A stretch of 64,000 nt of DNA from Salinarimonas sp. (GTDB taxonomy: Bacteria > Pseudomonadota > Alphaproteobacteria > Rhizobiales > Beijerinckiaceae): assembly GCF_040111675.1 (NCBI RefSeq), contig NZ_CP157794.1:1819501-1883500 (forward strand), given 5' to 3'. Below the pieces are notes generated by a model that had not been told where the DNA came from, did not search any database, and saw only the letters and a program-made list of their open reading frames with translations. Within the stretch, counting starts at the first letter, position 1; each line of letters begins with the position of its first letter. The position numbers and the translations under genes are program-made. Shown here in pieces: positions 49,451 to 58,673 of this stretch.

Positions 49451-51604
49451 ATGCACGAGACCTCCTCGCAGGGCGTCCGGCCCGACATCGAAGCCGTCCC
49501 GGCCGCCGAGCCCGTGCTCGAGATCGAGGGGCTCGCCATCTCCTACGTCACCCGTGCGGGCGAGATCCCCGCGGTGCTCGACTTCGACCTGACGATCCGC
49601 GCCGGGGAATCGGTGGCGCTCGTCGGCGAGAGCGGCTGCGGCAAGTCGACGGTGGCGAACGCCATCATGCGCTATATGGGCCGCAACGGCCGGATCGCGG
49701 CCGGCCGCATGCGCTTCAAGGGCCGCGACATGCTCGCCATGTCGGAGGAGGAGCTGCGCGCGGTGCGCGGCAACGAGATCGCGATGGTCTACCAGGAGCC
49801 CTTCGCGGCGCTCAACCCCTCGCTCACGGTCGGCGCCCAGCTCGCCGAGGTCTCCACCGTGCATCACGGCCTCTCGGAGGAGGAGGCCCTCGCCAAGGCC
49901 ACCGAGATTCTCGCCGACGTGCGCCTACCCGATCCCGAGCGCACCCTCGCCGCCTACCCGCACCAGCTCTCCGGCGGGCAGCAGCAGCGCGTCGTCATCG
50001 CCATGGCGCTGCTCGCCAACCCCTCGCTGCTGCTGCTCGACGAGCCGACGACGGCGCTCGACGTCACCGTCGAGGCGGGGATCGTCGAGCTGATCGGCGA
50101 GATCAAGCGCAAGTACGGCACCGCCATCCTGTTCATCAGCCACAATCTCGGCCTCGTGCGCGAGGTCTGCGACCGGGTCGCGGTGATGTATTCCGGCGAG
50201 GTGGTGGAGGAGGGCGCCGTGGAGGACGTCTTCACCGCCATGCGCCATCCCTACACGCGCGGGCTGTTCGGCTGCATTCCGGTCCCGGCGGCGGACAAGC
50301 ACGCCCGGCCGCTCACCGCCATTCCCGGGCAGTTGCCGCTGCCGCATCAGCGTCCGCGAGGCTGCAATTTCGGGCCGCGCTGCGGGCTGTTCGAAGGTGG
50401 CCTGTGCGACGAGGGCCAGGTGCCCATGCGCGACGCTTCCGATCACGACGAGGCGCCCGCCTCCGGCCACCGCGCCCGTTGCCTGCGGCTCGACGCCATG
50501 GAGCCCGTGAGGAAGCGGCGCAAGCGCGCCGGCGGCGATGCCGCGCAGGAGGGCGGCGACGTCGTGCTCGAGGTCGCCGACATGCAGAAATACTATCCGG
50601 TCTACGACCGTTCCCTGATGGCGATGCTGCAGGGCCGCTCGGTGCGATTCGTCAAGGCCAACGAGGAGATCTCGTTCAAGGCCCGACGCGGGCAGACGGT
50701 CGCGATCGTCGGCGAGAGCGGCTGCGGCAAATCCACCTTCGCCAAGGTGCTGATGGGCCTCGAGACGGCGACGGACGGCGCCATCCGCTTCGAGGGCGAG
50801 GACGTCGCGGGAGCGCCGGTGACGACGCGGCGCAAGGAGCAGGTCGCCAACCTGCAGATGATCTTCCAGAACCCGAACGACACGCTCAACCCCAGCCAGT
50901 CGGTGGGCGGGCAGATCGCGCGGGTGATCAAGAAGTTCGGCGTGGAGAGCGACCATCAGAAGATCTGGGCGCGGGTCTACGAGCTGCTCGACCTCGTCAA
51001 ACTGCCGCGGGACTTCGCCAAGCGCATGCCGCGCCAGCTCTCGGGCGGGCAGAAGCAGCGCATCGGCATCGCCCGCGCCTTCGCCGGGAACCCGAGCGTC
51101 GTCGTCGCCGACGAGCCGGTCTCGGCGCTCGACGTCTCGGTCCAGGCGGCGGTGACGCAGCTCCTGATGGACATCCAGCGCGACAACGACACGACGCTGC
51201 TCTTCATCAGCCACGACCTGTCGCTCGTGCGCTACCTCGCCGACCGGGTGGTGGTGATGTATCTCGGCCAGGTCATGGAGCAGGGCCGCACCGTCGACGT
51301 GTTCGAGCCGCCCTATCACCCCTATACCGAGGCGCTGCTCTCGGCCGTACCGGTGGCGGATCCCACCATCGAGAAGACGAAGATCGTGCTGGAGGGCGCG
51401 CTGCCGAGCCCCCTCGACCCGCCCAAGGGCTGCCCCTTCGCCACGCGCTGCCCGCGCAAGCTCGGCGCGATCTGCGACGCGGAGCGCCCACCGGTCCATT
51501 CCCGCCCCGACGGCCACCGCATCGCCTGCCACATCCCGCTCCCCGAGCTCGAGGAGATGGAGCCGGTGTTCCGCCAGGTGGAGGCGCCCGCGAGCGCGGC
51601 CTGA
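49451..51604 (+). CDS. Fused dipeptide ABC transporter ATPase (DppD-DppF fusion)
   Basis: A 717-residue protein with two complete ATPase domains in one chain. Walker A GESGCGKST occurs at about residues 59 and 420; signatures LSGGQQQR (about 174) and LSGGQKQR (about 530) follow. Each half ends in the oligopeptide-ABC C-terminal cysteine motif (GCNFGPRCGLFEGGLC and GCPFATRCPRKLGAIC), which may bind an Fe-S cluster. In related systems these are separate DppD and DppF subunits, as in the second importer of this window. It ends the operon. Confidence 0.94.
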   Translation: MHETSSQGVRPDIEAVPAAEPVLEIEGLAISYVTRAGEIPAVLDFDLTIRAGESVALVGESGCGKSTVANAIMRYMGRNGRIAAGRMRFKGRDMLAMSEEELRAVRGNEIAMVYQEPFAALNPSLTVGAQLAEVSTVHHGLSEEEALAKATEILADVRLPDPERTLAAYPHQLSGGQQQRVVIAMALLANPSLLLLDEPTTALDVTVEAGIVELIGEIKRKYGTAILFISHNLGLVREVCDRVAVMYSGEVVEEGAVEDVFTAMRHPYTRGLFGCIPVPAADKHARPLTAIPGQLPLPHQRPRGCNFGPRCGLFEGGLCDEGQVPMRDASDHDEAPASGHRARCLRLDAMEPVRKRRKRAGGDAAQEGGDVVLEVADMQKYYPVYDRSLMAMLQGRSVRFVKANEEISFKARRGQTVAIVGESGCGKSTFAKVLMGLETATDGAIRFEGEDVAGAPVTTRRKEQVANLQMIFQNPNDTLNPSQSVGGQIARVIKKFGVESDHQKIWARVYELLDLVKLPRDFAKRMPRQLSGGQKQRIGIARAFAGNPSVVVADEPVSALDVSVQAAVTQLLMDIQRDNDTTLLFISHDLSLVRYLADRVVVMYLGQVMEQGRTVDVFEPPYHPYTEALLSAVPVADPTIEKTKIVLEGALPSPLDPPKGCPFATRCPRKLGAICDAERPPVHSRPDGHRIACHIPLPELEEMEPVFRQVEAPASAA

Positions 51605-51641
51605 GCGTGCTATGGTGTCCTCCTGCGAGGGAGGACGATGC

Positions 51642-51860
51642 ATGCGTGTGGAGCTGGACCTGCCCGTGGAGACGATCGCGGCGCTGGACGCCCTCGCGCG
51701 CGAGCGGGGCACGACACGCGAGGCGCTGATCCGGGAGGCGATCGCGAGGGTGATCGCGGGGCGTCCGAAACCGAGGCCGCTCGACGAGGCGTTCGGGATC
51801 TGGGGTCCCGGCGAGCCTGATGGCCTCGCCTGTCAGCAGCTGCTTCGGGACGAGTGGTGA
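51642..51860 (+). CDS. Small ribbon-helix-helix protein, possible orphan antitoxin
   Basis: A 72-residue protein starting at ATG 51642 with GGAGG 7 nt upstream. MRVELDLPVETIAALDALAR (residues 1-20) and TTREALIREAIARVIAG form the ribbon-helix-helix fold. It lies 37 nt downstream of the fused ATPase. No toxin gene follows; hicA begins 142 nt later behind its own promoter. It might be an antitoxin remnant or a repressor of the ABC operon. Confidence 0.72.
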   Translation: MRVELDLPVETIAALDALARERGTTREALIREAIARVIAGRPKPRPLDEAFGIWGPGEPDGLACQQLLRDEW

Positions 51861-51884
51861 GGCGGCGGGCTTGCCGGTGTGTTG

Positions 51885-51935
51885 CGAACAAAATTGTACG
51901 AATTGGTTGACATCGCACTTTTTTGTTCGTATCAT
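51885..51935 (+). promoter_or_regulatory. Strong sigma70-type promoter with operator for hicAB
   Basis: TTGACA (51907-51912) and TATCAT (51930-51935) are exactly 17 nt apart in an AT-rich island. A perfect 9-bp inverted repeat, CGAACAAAA (51885-51893) with TTTTGTTCG (51921-51929), brackets the -35 box and spacer and touches the -10. HicB-type autorepression is plausible. The leader to hicA is about 60 nt. Confidence 0.8.
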
Positions 51936-52002
51936 TGCGCGGCTACGACATCAATCGAGCAGCCCAGAGGGAGATAGTCTATGATTGCATGGAGGATCTT
52001 TT

Positions 52003-52209
52003 ATGAAGAGGGAACAATTTTTGCGTTTAATTAAGGGTATTTGTAAGGATCAAGGCGTGGACTACGATTGGATCAAGGGCGAGGGTAAGGGTAGCCACGG
52101 TACAGTATATGTTGGCAAGAATAAGCATATTGAAAAACACGGAGAGCTTTCGAAGACTTACATGAAGCTTATTTTGAAGAAACTTGGCCTTCCACCGGAC
52201 GCCGTTTGA
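52003..52209 (+). CDS. hicA: HicA-like mRNA interferase toxin
   Basis: A 68-residue toxin of the HicA/YcfA family that cleaves mRNA. The dsRBD-like fold keeps the catalytic histidine in GSHGTVYVG (about residues 31-39). ATG 52003 has GGAGG 7 nt upstream; the ATG at 51985 is less well placed. The gene is AT-rich, with Lys codons AAG/AAA and TTT/TTA uncommon elsewhere in the window, indicating recent acquisition. hicB follows after 23 nt. Confidence 0.85.
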   Translation: MKREQFLRLIKGICKDQGVDYDWIKGEGKGSHGTVYVGKNKHIEKHGELSKTYMKLILKKLGLPPDAV

Positions 52210-52232
52210 TTTTTGTCTGACAAAGAAGTGAG

Positions 52233-52694
52233 ATGCAGTTGATCCAAGCTCCGGCGCGCTATGTTTTCCCCGCCCTGTTCGAAAACGGGGAAGACGGCGA
52301 AATCATCGTCACGTTTCCCGATCTTCCGGAGGCGATAACCTTCGGGAGGTCGGAAGAAGACGCTCTCGAACAGGCTCAGGACTGTCTGCGCGAAGCGTTG
52401 CGCGGGCGCATGCGTGACCAGGAGGATATCCCGCAGCCGTCGCAGGACGTCACGGGTGCGCGCGCGATTTCTCCGCCCGCGGAAATGGCCGCGAAGGTCG
52501 CTGTCTACGAGGCGTTTCAGCGCGCCGGCATGACGCGTGTGGCTCTTGCCGACCGGCTGCACGTCCACGAGGGCGAAGTGCGGCGCATTCTCGATCCGAA
52601 CCACCGCACCAAGCTCGAGCGTCTCGACGAAGCCGCGCGCGCGCTCGGCGGACGCCTAGAGGTCACCTTCGTCCCTGCCGACGGGAACGGCTGA
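52233..52694 (+). CDS. hicB: HicB-like antitoxin with C-terminal HTH
   Basis: A 153-residue antitoxin. The N-terminal RNase H-like HicB domain (about residues 1-75) has YVFPALFENGEDGEIIVTFP and AITFGRSEEDALEQAQD. A C-terminal DNA-binding HTH (about 95-145) follows, with GMTRVALADRLHVHEGEV. This toxin-first order is standard for hicAB. Unlike hicA, its GC content is close to the chromosome. Its stop lies 3 nt from the converging oppF-like gene. Confidence 0.88.
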   Translation: MQLIQAPARYVFPALFENGEDGEIIVTFPDLPEAITFGRSEEDALEQAQDCLREALRGRMRDQEDIPQPSQDVTGARAISPPAEMAAKVAVYEAFQRAGMTRVALADRLHVHEGEVRRILDPNHRTKLERLDEAARALGGRLEVTFVPADGNG

Positions 52695-52697
52695 CCC

Positions 52698-53771
52698 TCA
52701 CACTTGCGCCGCCACCGCCTCCTGCGGCATCGCCCTTCCGGGGCGCGTGGCGGCTTCGTCGTTCAGGTGGCAGGCCGAGAGCCGCGCGTCGGCGATGGCC
52801 TTCAGCGCCGGGCGGTCGACCGAGCAGCGGGCGAAGGCGTGCGGGCAGCGGGGGTGAAAATGGCAGCCCGGCGGCGGCGCGAGCGGGGAGGGGATCTCGC
52901 CCTTGAGCGCCGTGAAGGCGCGCTTCCTCGCCTCGAGCCGCGGCACCTCCTCGAGCAGCGCCTCCGTATAGGGATGGTTCGGCGCCGTGAAGACGTCGTC
53001 CGTCTTCGCCAGCTCGACGATGCGGCCGAGATACATCACCGCCACCCGGTCGGCGATGTGCTCGATCACGCCGAGATCGTGGCTGACGAAGACGTAGGTG
53101 AGGTTCAAATCGCGCCGAAGCTCCAGGAAGAGATTGAGCACCTGCGCCTGGATCGAGACGTCGAGCGCCGCGGTCGACTCGTCGCAGACGAGCACCCGCG
53201 GCTGCACCGCGAGCGCCCGGGCGATGTTGATGCGCGCCCGCTGGCCTCCGGAGAACTGGTGCGGGTAGCGCCGGCGCGTCGCCGGGTCGAGGCCGACCTT
53301 CTCCATCAGCCCGCAGACATAGGCGTCGACGTCCCTTTCGGCGACCAGCCCGTGCACCACCGGCGCCTCGCCGATGATCTCGACGACGCGCATGCGCGGG
53401 TTGAGCGAGGCGGCCGGGTCCTGGAAGATCATCTGCACGGCGAGATCCGCCTTGCGGCGCGCGGCCGGGCTCATCTTGGCGACGTCCTCGCCCTCGAAGC
53501 GCACCACGCCGTCCGAGGGGTCGAGGATGCCGGCCATGATCCGGCCGAGCGTGGACTTGCCGCAGCCCGATTCGCCGACGAGGCCCACGACCTCGCCCGG
53601 CGCGACGTCGAGCGAGACGTCGTCGACGGCGCGCACCACCTGCTCGCGCAGGCCCGCGCCGAACAGGTTCGCCACGCGCTCGGCCGCGTCGAGCGACTTC
53701 ACGAAGCGCTTGTGGACGTGCGAGAGCGACAGGATCGGCTTCGCGGAGGGGGAGGTGATGTCGTCGGTCAT
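52698..53771 (-). CDS. Oligopeptide ABC transporter ATPase (DppF/OppF-like)
   Basis: A 357-residue ATPase. Walker A GESGCGKST is at about residue 68, signature FSGGQRARINIARAL about 165, and Walker B VLVCDESTAALD follows. The C-terminal oligo-HPY motif CHFHPRCPHAFARCS is present. It pairs with the DppD-like ATPase encoded 10 nt upstream in transcription order. It is the last gene of the second peptide importer, converging on hicB. Confidence 0.93.
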   Translation of the reverse strand: MTDDITSPSAKPILSLSHVHKRFVKSLDAAERVANLFGAGLREQVVRAVDDVSLDVAPGEVVGLVGESGCGKSTLGRIMAGILDPSDGVVRFEGEDVAKMSPAARRKADLAVQMIFQDPAASLNPRMRVVEIIGEAPVVHGLVAERDVDAYVCGLMEKVGLDPATRRRYPHQFSGGQRARINIARALAVQPRVLVCDESTAALDVSIQAQVLNLFLELRRDLNLTYVFVSHDLGVIEHIADRVAVMYLGRIVELAKTDDVFTAPNHPYTEALLEEVPRLEARKRAFTALKGEIPSPLAPPPGCHFHPRCPHAFARCSVDRPALKAIADARLSACHLNDEAATRPGRAMPQEAVAAQV

Positions 53772-53781
53772 GACTGGCGGC

Positions 53782-54786
53782 TCACGGCGCGAGCTCCCGC
53801 TCGGGATCGGCGGCGGGGACGTTGAGCGGATTGTGGCAGCGCGCGGCGCGGGCGCCCGGATAGGGCGTGCGCTGCGGCCGGTCGGCGCGGCAGATCTCGG
53901 TCGCGTAGCCGCAGCGCGGGGCGAAGGGACAGCCCGGCGGCAGCTTGGCGAGCTGCGGCGTCATGCCGGGGATCTGCGCCAGCGGCTGGCCGCGCTTGTT
54001 GCGGCTCGGCACCGAGCCGATCAGCCCCGCGGTATAGGGGTGGATCGGCCGCTCCAGCACGTCGGCGACCGGGCCCTCCTCGACGATGCGCCCGGCATAC
54101 ATCACGGCCACCTTGTCGGCGAGGCCGGCGACGACGGAGAGGTCGTGCGTGATCCAGACGAGCGCCGTGCCGGTCTCGGCGCAGAGCGTCTGCACCTCGG
54201 AGAGGATCTGCGCCTGGATGGTGACGTCGAGCGCCGTCGTCGGCTCGTCGGCGACGAGGACGCCGGGCCGGTTGAGGAGCGCGGTGGCGATGGCCACGCG
54301 CTGGCGCATGCCCCCCGAGAACTGGTTCGGATAGCCGGAGAGCCGCTCCTCGGGAGAGGGGATGCCGACCTTGGCGAGCGCATCGCGGGCGCGGTCGCGC
54401 GCGGCCTTCTCGGAGACCTTCTCGTGGGCGCGGATCGCCTCGATCATCTGCGTGTCGATGCGCAGGACCGGGTTCAAGGTCGTCATCGGATCCTGGAAGA
54501 TCATCGCGACGTCCTTGCCGCGGATCTTTCGGAGCGCCTTCTCCGGCTTGCCGACGAGCTCCTCGCCCCGCACCTTGATCGAGCCCGCCGCGATGCGCCC
54601 GGGCGGGTCGATCAGCCCGAGCACGGCGAGCCCGGTGACGGACTTGCCCGAGCCGGATTCGCCGACGAGGCCCATCACCTCGCCCGCCTCGACGGTGAAG
54701 GAGACGCCGTCGACGGCGGTGACGAGGCCGTCGCGGGTGCCGAAGGTGACGACGAGGTCGCGGACGTCGAGAACGGGCGTCGTCAT
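53782..54786 (-). CDS. Oligopeptide ABC transporter ATPase (DppD/OppD-like)
   Basis: A 334-residue ATPase. Walker A GESGSGKS is at about residue 43, signature FSGGMRQRVAIATAL at about 155 and Walker B VLVADEPTTALDVT follows. The C-terminus has the cysteine motif GCPFAPRCGYATEIC. ATG 54786 overlaps the permease stop by 4 nt. In the sister importer this subunit is fused to the DppF subunit. Confidence 0.94.
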   Translation of the reverse strand: MTTPVLDVRDLVVTFGTRDGLVTAVDGVSFTVEAGEVMGLVGESGSGKSVTGLAVLGLIDPPGRIAAGSIKVRGEELVGKPEKALRKIRGKDVAMIFQDPMTTLNPVLRIDTQMIEAIRAHEKVSEKAARDRARDALAKVGIPSPEERLSGYPNQFSGGMRQRVAIATALLNRPGVLVADEPTTALDVTIQAQILSEVQTLCAETGTALVWITHDLSVVAGLADKVAVMYAGRIVEEGPVADVLERPIHPYTAGLIGSVPSRNKRGQPLAQIPGMTPQLAKLPPGCPFAPRCGYATEICRADRPQRTPYPGARAARCHNPLNVPAADPERELAP

Positions 54787-55748
54787 TTCGCGAGCCTCGG
54801 GTTGAGCACGTCGCGCAGCCGGTCGCCGACGAGGTTGATGGCGACGATGACGATCACGAGCGCGACGCCGGGGAAGGTCGAGATCCAGTACTTGCCGGAG
54901 AGCAGGTAGCCGTAGCCGTTGGCGATGAGCATGCCGAGGGAGGGCTCCGTGACGGGGACGCCGACGCCGAGGAAGGAGAGCGTCGATTCGAGCGCGATGG
55001 CGTTGGCGATCTGCACCGTCGCCACCACGATGAGCGGCGGGATGCAGTTCGGCAGGAGATGGCGGAAGACGATGCGCCGCCGCGGCAGGGCGAGGCAGCG
55101 CGCCGCCTCGATGTATTCGCGCCGCTTCTCGACGAGCGCCGAGCCGCGCACGGTACGGGCGTAATAGGCCCATTGCACCACGATCAGCGCGATCACCACC
55201 TTGTCGACGCCCCGGCCGAACACGGCGAGCAGCACCAGCGCCACCAGGATCGCCGGGAAGGACAGCTGCAGGTCGACGATGCGCATGACGATGCTCTCGA
55301 CCCGCCCGCCGGCATAGGCCGCGAGCACGCCGAGCGAGGCGCCGATCACGGCCGCGATCAGCACCGAGGAGGCGCCCACGGTGAGCGAGACGCGCAGTCC
55401 GTAGAGGATCGCCGAGAGCATGTCGCGGCCCTGGTCGTCGGTTCCGAGCCAGGCGGTCTGCCCCATGCCGAAGGTCTCGCCGGGAGGCAGCATGTTGTCG
55501 AGGATGGAGAGCGTGGCGAGGTCGTAGGGGTCCTGCGGCGCGAACCAGGGCGCGAAGACGGCCGCGGCGACGGCGAGCACCAGCACGACGAGCCCGATGA
55601 TGGCGGTCCAGCTCTCGAAGAACGACGAGACGTGCCGGCGCAGCAGGCTCTCGCCCTTCTCGGGCGCGGGCGGGGGCGGGGAGGCGGGCATGCCCGCGGC
55701 GGGGCCGGCGAGGGGCTTCGCGGCGGCGTGGGGGGAGAGATCCGTCAT
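54783..55748 (-). CDS. Peptide ABC transporter permease (DppC/OppC-like)
   Basis: A 321-residue permease. A Pro/Ala-rich cytosolic N-terminus (about 1-45) precedes six transmembrane segments. The conserved segment AWLGTDDQGRDMLSAILYGL (about 98-117) and the coupling loop KRREYIEAARCLALPRRRI are visible. It overlaps the DppD-like gene (ATGA) and follows the first permease by 11 nt. Confidence 0.93.
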   Translation of the reverse strand: MTDLSPHAAAKPLAGPAAGMPASPPPPAPEKGESLLRRHVSSFFESWTAIIGLVVLVLAVAAAVFAPWFAPQDPYDLATLSILDNMLPPGETFGMGQTAWLGTDDQGRDMLSAILYGLRVSLTVGASSVLIAAVIGASLGVLAAYAGGRVESIVMRIVDLQLSFPAILVALVLLAVFGRGVDKVVIALIVVQWAYYARTVRGSALVEKRREYIEAARCLALPRRRIVFRHLLPNCIPPLIVVATVQIANAIALESTLSFLGVGVPVTEPSLGMLIANGYGYLLSGKYWISTFPGVALVIVIVAINLVGDRLRDVLNPRLAK

Positions 55749-55759
55749 GTCCCGCGTCC

Positions 55760-56737
55760 TCAGCCCTTCGCCTCGGAGAGGCGCACGCGCGGGTCGATCG
55801 CCGCGTAGAGCAGATCGACCACGAGATTGATGATCACGAAGATGAAGACCGTCATCATCAGGTAGGCGACGATGATGGGCCGGTCGAGGCGGTTGATGGA
55901 GTCGATCAGGAGCTTGCCCATCCCCGGATAGGCGAAGACGGTCTCCGTCACCACGGCGAAGGCGATCATCGAGCCGAGCTCGAGGCCGAGCACGGTGACG
56001 ACGGGGATCATCATGTTCTTGAGCACGTGCACCATGACGATGCGCCGCGAGGACAGGCCCTTGGCCCGGGCGAAGCGCACGTAGTCCTGCAGCATCACCT
56101 CGCGCGTGCCCGCCTGGGCGATGCGGATGACGAGGGAGGCCTTGTAGAGGGCGAGCGTGAAGGCCGGCAGCAGCAGATGCCGCAGCCCGTCCCAGGTGAA
56201 CATCGACAGGTGCATGCCCAGCACCTCGACCGTGTCCCCGCGCCCGCTCGCCGGCAGCCAGCGCAGCTCCACCGCGAAGAAGAGGATCAGCATCAGCCCG
56301 ATCCAGAAGTTCGGCAGCGAGAAGCCGAGGATCGAGGTCGACATGATGGTGCGGCCCACGAACGAATCCGGCTTGAGGCCTGCGATCACGCCGAGCGGCA
56401 CGCCCATCAGGATCGACAGGATCAGCGCCACGAGGGCGAGCTCCATCGTCGCCGGCAGCCGCTCCAGGATCACCTCGAGGGCGGGATCGGAATAGACGAA
56501 GGAGGTGCCGAGATCGCCCTGGAGCGCGTTCCAGATGAAGATGAAGAACTGCTCCCAGATCGGTCGGTCGAGGCCGAGGCGGGACGCGATGGCGGCCATC
56601 TCCTCCTCGCTGGCTTCCGGATTGGCGAGAATCGCGACGGGGTCGCCCACGGCGTAGACGGCGAGGAAGACCAGGCACGCCATCACGGCGATGACGAGAA
56701 GCGACTGGCCGATGCGGCGGATGAGGTAGACCAGCAT
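55760..56737 (-). CDS. Peptide ABC transporter permease (DppB/OppB-like)
   Basis: A 325-residue permease with about six transmembrane segments; the first is at about residues 9-30. The coupling segment LQDYVRFARAKGLSSRRIVM (about 217-236) is typical. It is transcribed after the binding-protein gene (122 nt) and before the second permease (11 nt). Confidence 0.93.
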   Translation of the reverse strand: MLVYLIRRIGQSLLVIAVMACLVFLAVYAVGDPVAILANPEASEEEMAAIASRLGLDRPIWEQFFIFIWNALQGDLGTSFVYSDPALEVILERLPATMELALVALILSILMGVPLGVIAGLKPDSFVGRTIMSTSILGFSLPNFWIGLMLILFFAVELRWLPASGRGDTVEVLGMHLSMFTWDGLRHLLLPAFTLALYKASLVIRIAQAGTREVMLQDYVRFARAKGLSSRRIVMVHVLKNMMIPVVTVLGLELGSMIAFAVVTETVFAYPGMGKLLIDSINRLDRPIIVAYLMMTVFIFVIINLVVDLLYAAIDPRVRLSEAKG

Positions 56738-56814
56738 GGTGGCTCGGGCTCGGGCGCTCGTTCAATGGCGCGGGACGCGGCGCGCCGTCCGGCGCGTCGC
56801 GTCGAAGGAGAAGG

Positions 56815-56843
56815 GGGCGGCGGCGTGTCGAAGGCCGCCGCCC
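56815..56843 (-). terminator. Weak intrinsic terminator or attenuator after the binding protein
   Basis: A 10-bp GC stem (GGGCGGCGGC with GCCGCCGCCC) with a 9-nt loop lies 16 nt beyond the binding-protein stop. On the minus strand it is followed by CCTTCTCCTTC. Between binding protein and permeases such a stem-loop usually lowers downstream expression or stabilises the upstream mRNA. Confidence 0.45.
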
Positions 56844-56859
56844 GCGCGTTGCGACGCGG

Positions 56860-58479
56860 TCAGCTCTGCGGCTCGACTTCCGTCGCCAGCGTGTACTGAT
56901 CCGCGCGCGGGGTCAGCGACAGGCCCTCGCGGAAGGCCCAGGGCGTCACCTCGAAGTGGATCGGGATCGTGGCGTAGTCGGCCATGGCCATCTCGGCCGC
57001 CTGCTGCAGCAGCGCCTCGCGCGCCTGCGGGTCGACGGTCTGCGTGGCCTCCATCACGACCTGGTCGATCTCGGGGTTCGAGTAGCGCTGACGGTTCGTC
57101 GCGCCCATGCCCGTGTCCGGGTCGCGGGTGGCGACGAGCGCGATCAGCGGGCTCGAGATCTCGCCCGTGGAGGCGCCCCAGCCCGCGAGCCACATGCCGA
57201 ACGCGTACTCGTTGCGACGCGAGAAGAAGGTCGAGCGCGTCATGGCGTCGACGCTGGTGCGCACGCCGACGCGGGCCAGCATCTGCGCCACCGCCTGGGC
57301 GATGAGCTCGTCGTTCATGTAGCGGTCGTTCGGGGCCGAGAGCACCATGGAGAAGCCGTTCTCGTACCCGGCCTCGGCCAGCAGCTCGCGGGCGCGGTCG
57401 GGATCGTAGCCCTCGATCGGCGTGTCCTCGCGGGCGCCGAACATCGGGTAGGGCAGGAGATCGCCGGCCGGGACGGAGAGCCCGCCCATGATGCGGTCGG
57501 TGATGGCCTGGCGGTCGATGGCCTTCGAGATCGCCTCGCGGACGCGCACGTCCGTGAAGGGGTTCTCGCCGTCGGTGCCCTCGACGCCCGGCGGGACGTG
57601 GCCCTCTTCCGGGTTCTGGTCGAGGTGGAGATAGATCACGCGGTTCGACAGGCCCTGGGCGATCTGGTTGCCCTCCTGACGGATGCGGTCGAAGTCCTGG
57701 ATCGGAGGCGTCTCGATCACGTCGACGTCGCCGGCGAGCAGCGCCGCGACGCGCGCGCCCTCGTTGGCGATCGGGCGCATGACGACCGTGTCCCAGGTCG
57801 GCGCGCCGCCCCAGTAGCTCTCGTTGGCCGCCAGCGTGATGGCGTCGCCGCGGGCGAAGTCCTCGAGCACGTAGGGCCCGGTTCCGACCGCCACCGACGG
57901 ATCGTCGAAGTCCGTCGCCTGGGGCGGGGTGCCGAGGTCGTCGCAGGCGCCGCCGTTGAACACGACGTTCTCGCCGCCGTAATTCTCGGCCGAGAGGATG
58001 CCGACGTTGGCGAGGTTGGTCGGCAGGAGCGGCACCGGGGCGTCGGTGCGGAAGATCATCGTGTGCGGATCCTCGATCTCGATCTGCGAGATGCCCGAGA
58101 GGAAGCCCACGAAGGAGGAGGGCGAGTTCTCGACGGTCGGCACGCGGCAGATCGTGTAGACCACGTCGGTCGCGTCGAACGGCGTGCCGTCGGAGAAGGT
58201 GACGCCCTCGCGCAGCTCGAAGCGCCAGGTGTTGTCGTCGACGACCTCCCACTCGGTGGCGAGCGAAGGCACCGTGCGCTGCGCCTCGTCGGACTGCGTC
58301 AGCCCCTCGAAGATGTGCATCCGCAGCTGGTTGTTCGGACCCAGATTGTGGAAATGCGGGTCGATCGAGGTCGGCTCGGACGCGAGGCCGATGGTGAGGT
58401 CCTCGGCGAACGCGGGCGTCGCCAGGATCATCGCCAGCGGGAGGCTCGCGACCGCGAGGCTCTTGGCCGTCTTCTTCAT
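56860..58479 (-). CDS. Peptide-type ABC transporter substrate-binding protein
   Basis: A 539-residue periplasmic binding protein of the SBP_bac_5 family. The Sec signal peptide covers about residues 1-25 (ATPAFAED). The family core includes SIDPHFHNLGPNNQLRMHIF (about 40-59), WRFELREGVTFSDGTPFDA and VGTGPYVLEDF. ATG 58479 gives the clean signal sequence. Unlike the first importer's protein it is Sec-exported. It is divergent from a LysR regulator gene. Confidence 0.93.
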   Translation of the reverse strand: MKKTAKSLAVASLPLAMILATPAFAEDLTIGLASEPTSIDPHFHNLGPNNQLRMHIFEGLTQSDEAQRTVPSLATEWEVVDDNTWRFELREGVTFSDGTPFDATDVVYTICRVPTVENSPSSFVGFLSGISQIEIEDPHTMIFRTDAPVPLLPTNLANVGILSAENYGGENVVFNGGACDDLGTPPQATDFDDPSVAVGTGPYVLEDFARGDAITLAANESYWGGAPTWDTVVMRPIANEGARVAALLAGDVDVIETPPIQDFDRIRQEGNQIAQGLSNRVIYLHLDQNPEEGHVPPGVEGTDGENPFTDVRVREAISKAIDRQAITDRIMGGLSVPAGDLLPYPMFGAREDTPIEGYDPDRARELLAEAGYENGFSMVLSAPNDRYMNDELIAQAVAQMLARVGVRTSVDAMTRSTFFSRRNEYAFGMWLAGWGASTGEISSPLIALVATRDPDTGMGATNRQRYSNPEIDQVVMEATQTVDPQAREALLQQAAEMAMADYATIPIHFEVTPWAFREGLSLTPRADQYTLATEVEPQS

Positions 58480-58642
58480 TGCGTTTCGTCTCCTCTGGTC
58501 GCCTCGCCCGGGCCGTGTGGTCCGGCCCTCGGAGGCATGTTTCGGGCGTTCGTGCCGATGCCGGGCCGCGACCTGTAGGCCGCGCCAGCCGGGCTTGATC
58601 GCCGCTGGGGCCACGCTAATATTCCGCTCCGGCATTGTCGAT

Positions 58643-58654
58643 ATGCAACCGCAT
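58643..58654. promoter_or_regulatory. Possible LysR-binding site upstream of the regulator
   Basis: ATGC-AACC-GCAT (58643-58654) is a short dyad in the 194-nt divergent region, 20 nt before the LysR start. The position fits an autoregulatory LysR site. It is short, so this is tentative. Confidence 0.3.
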
Positions 58655-58673
58655 CAAATACGGTAATAGTCAA

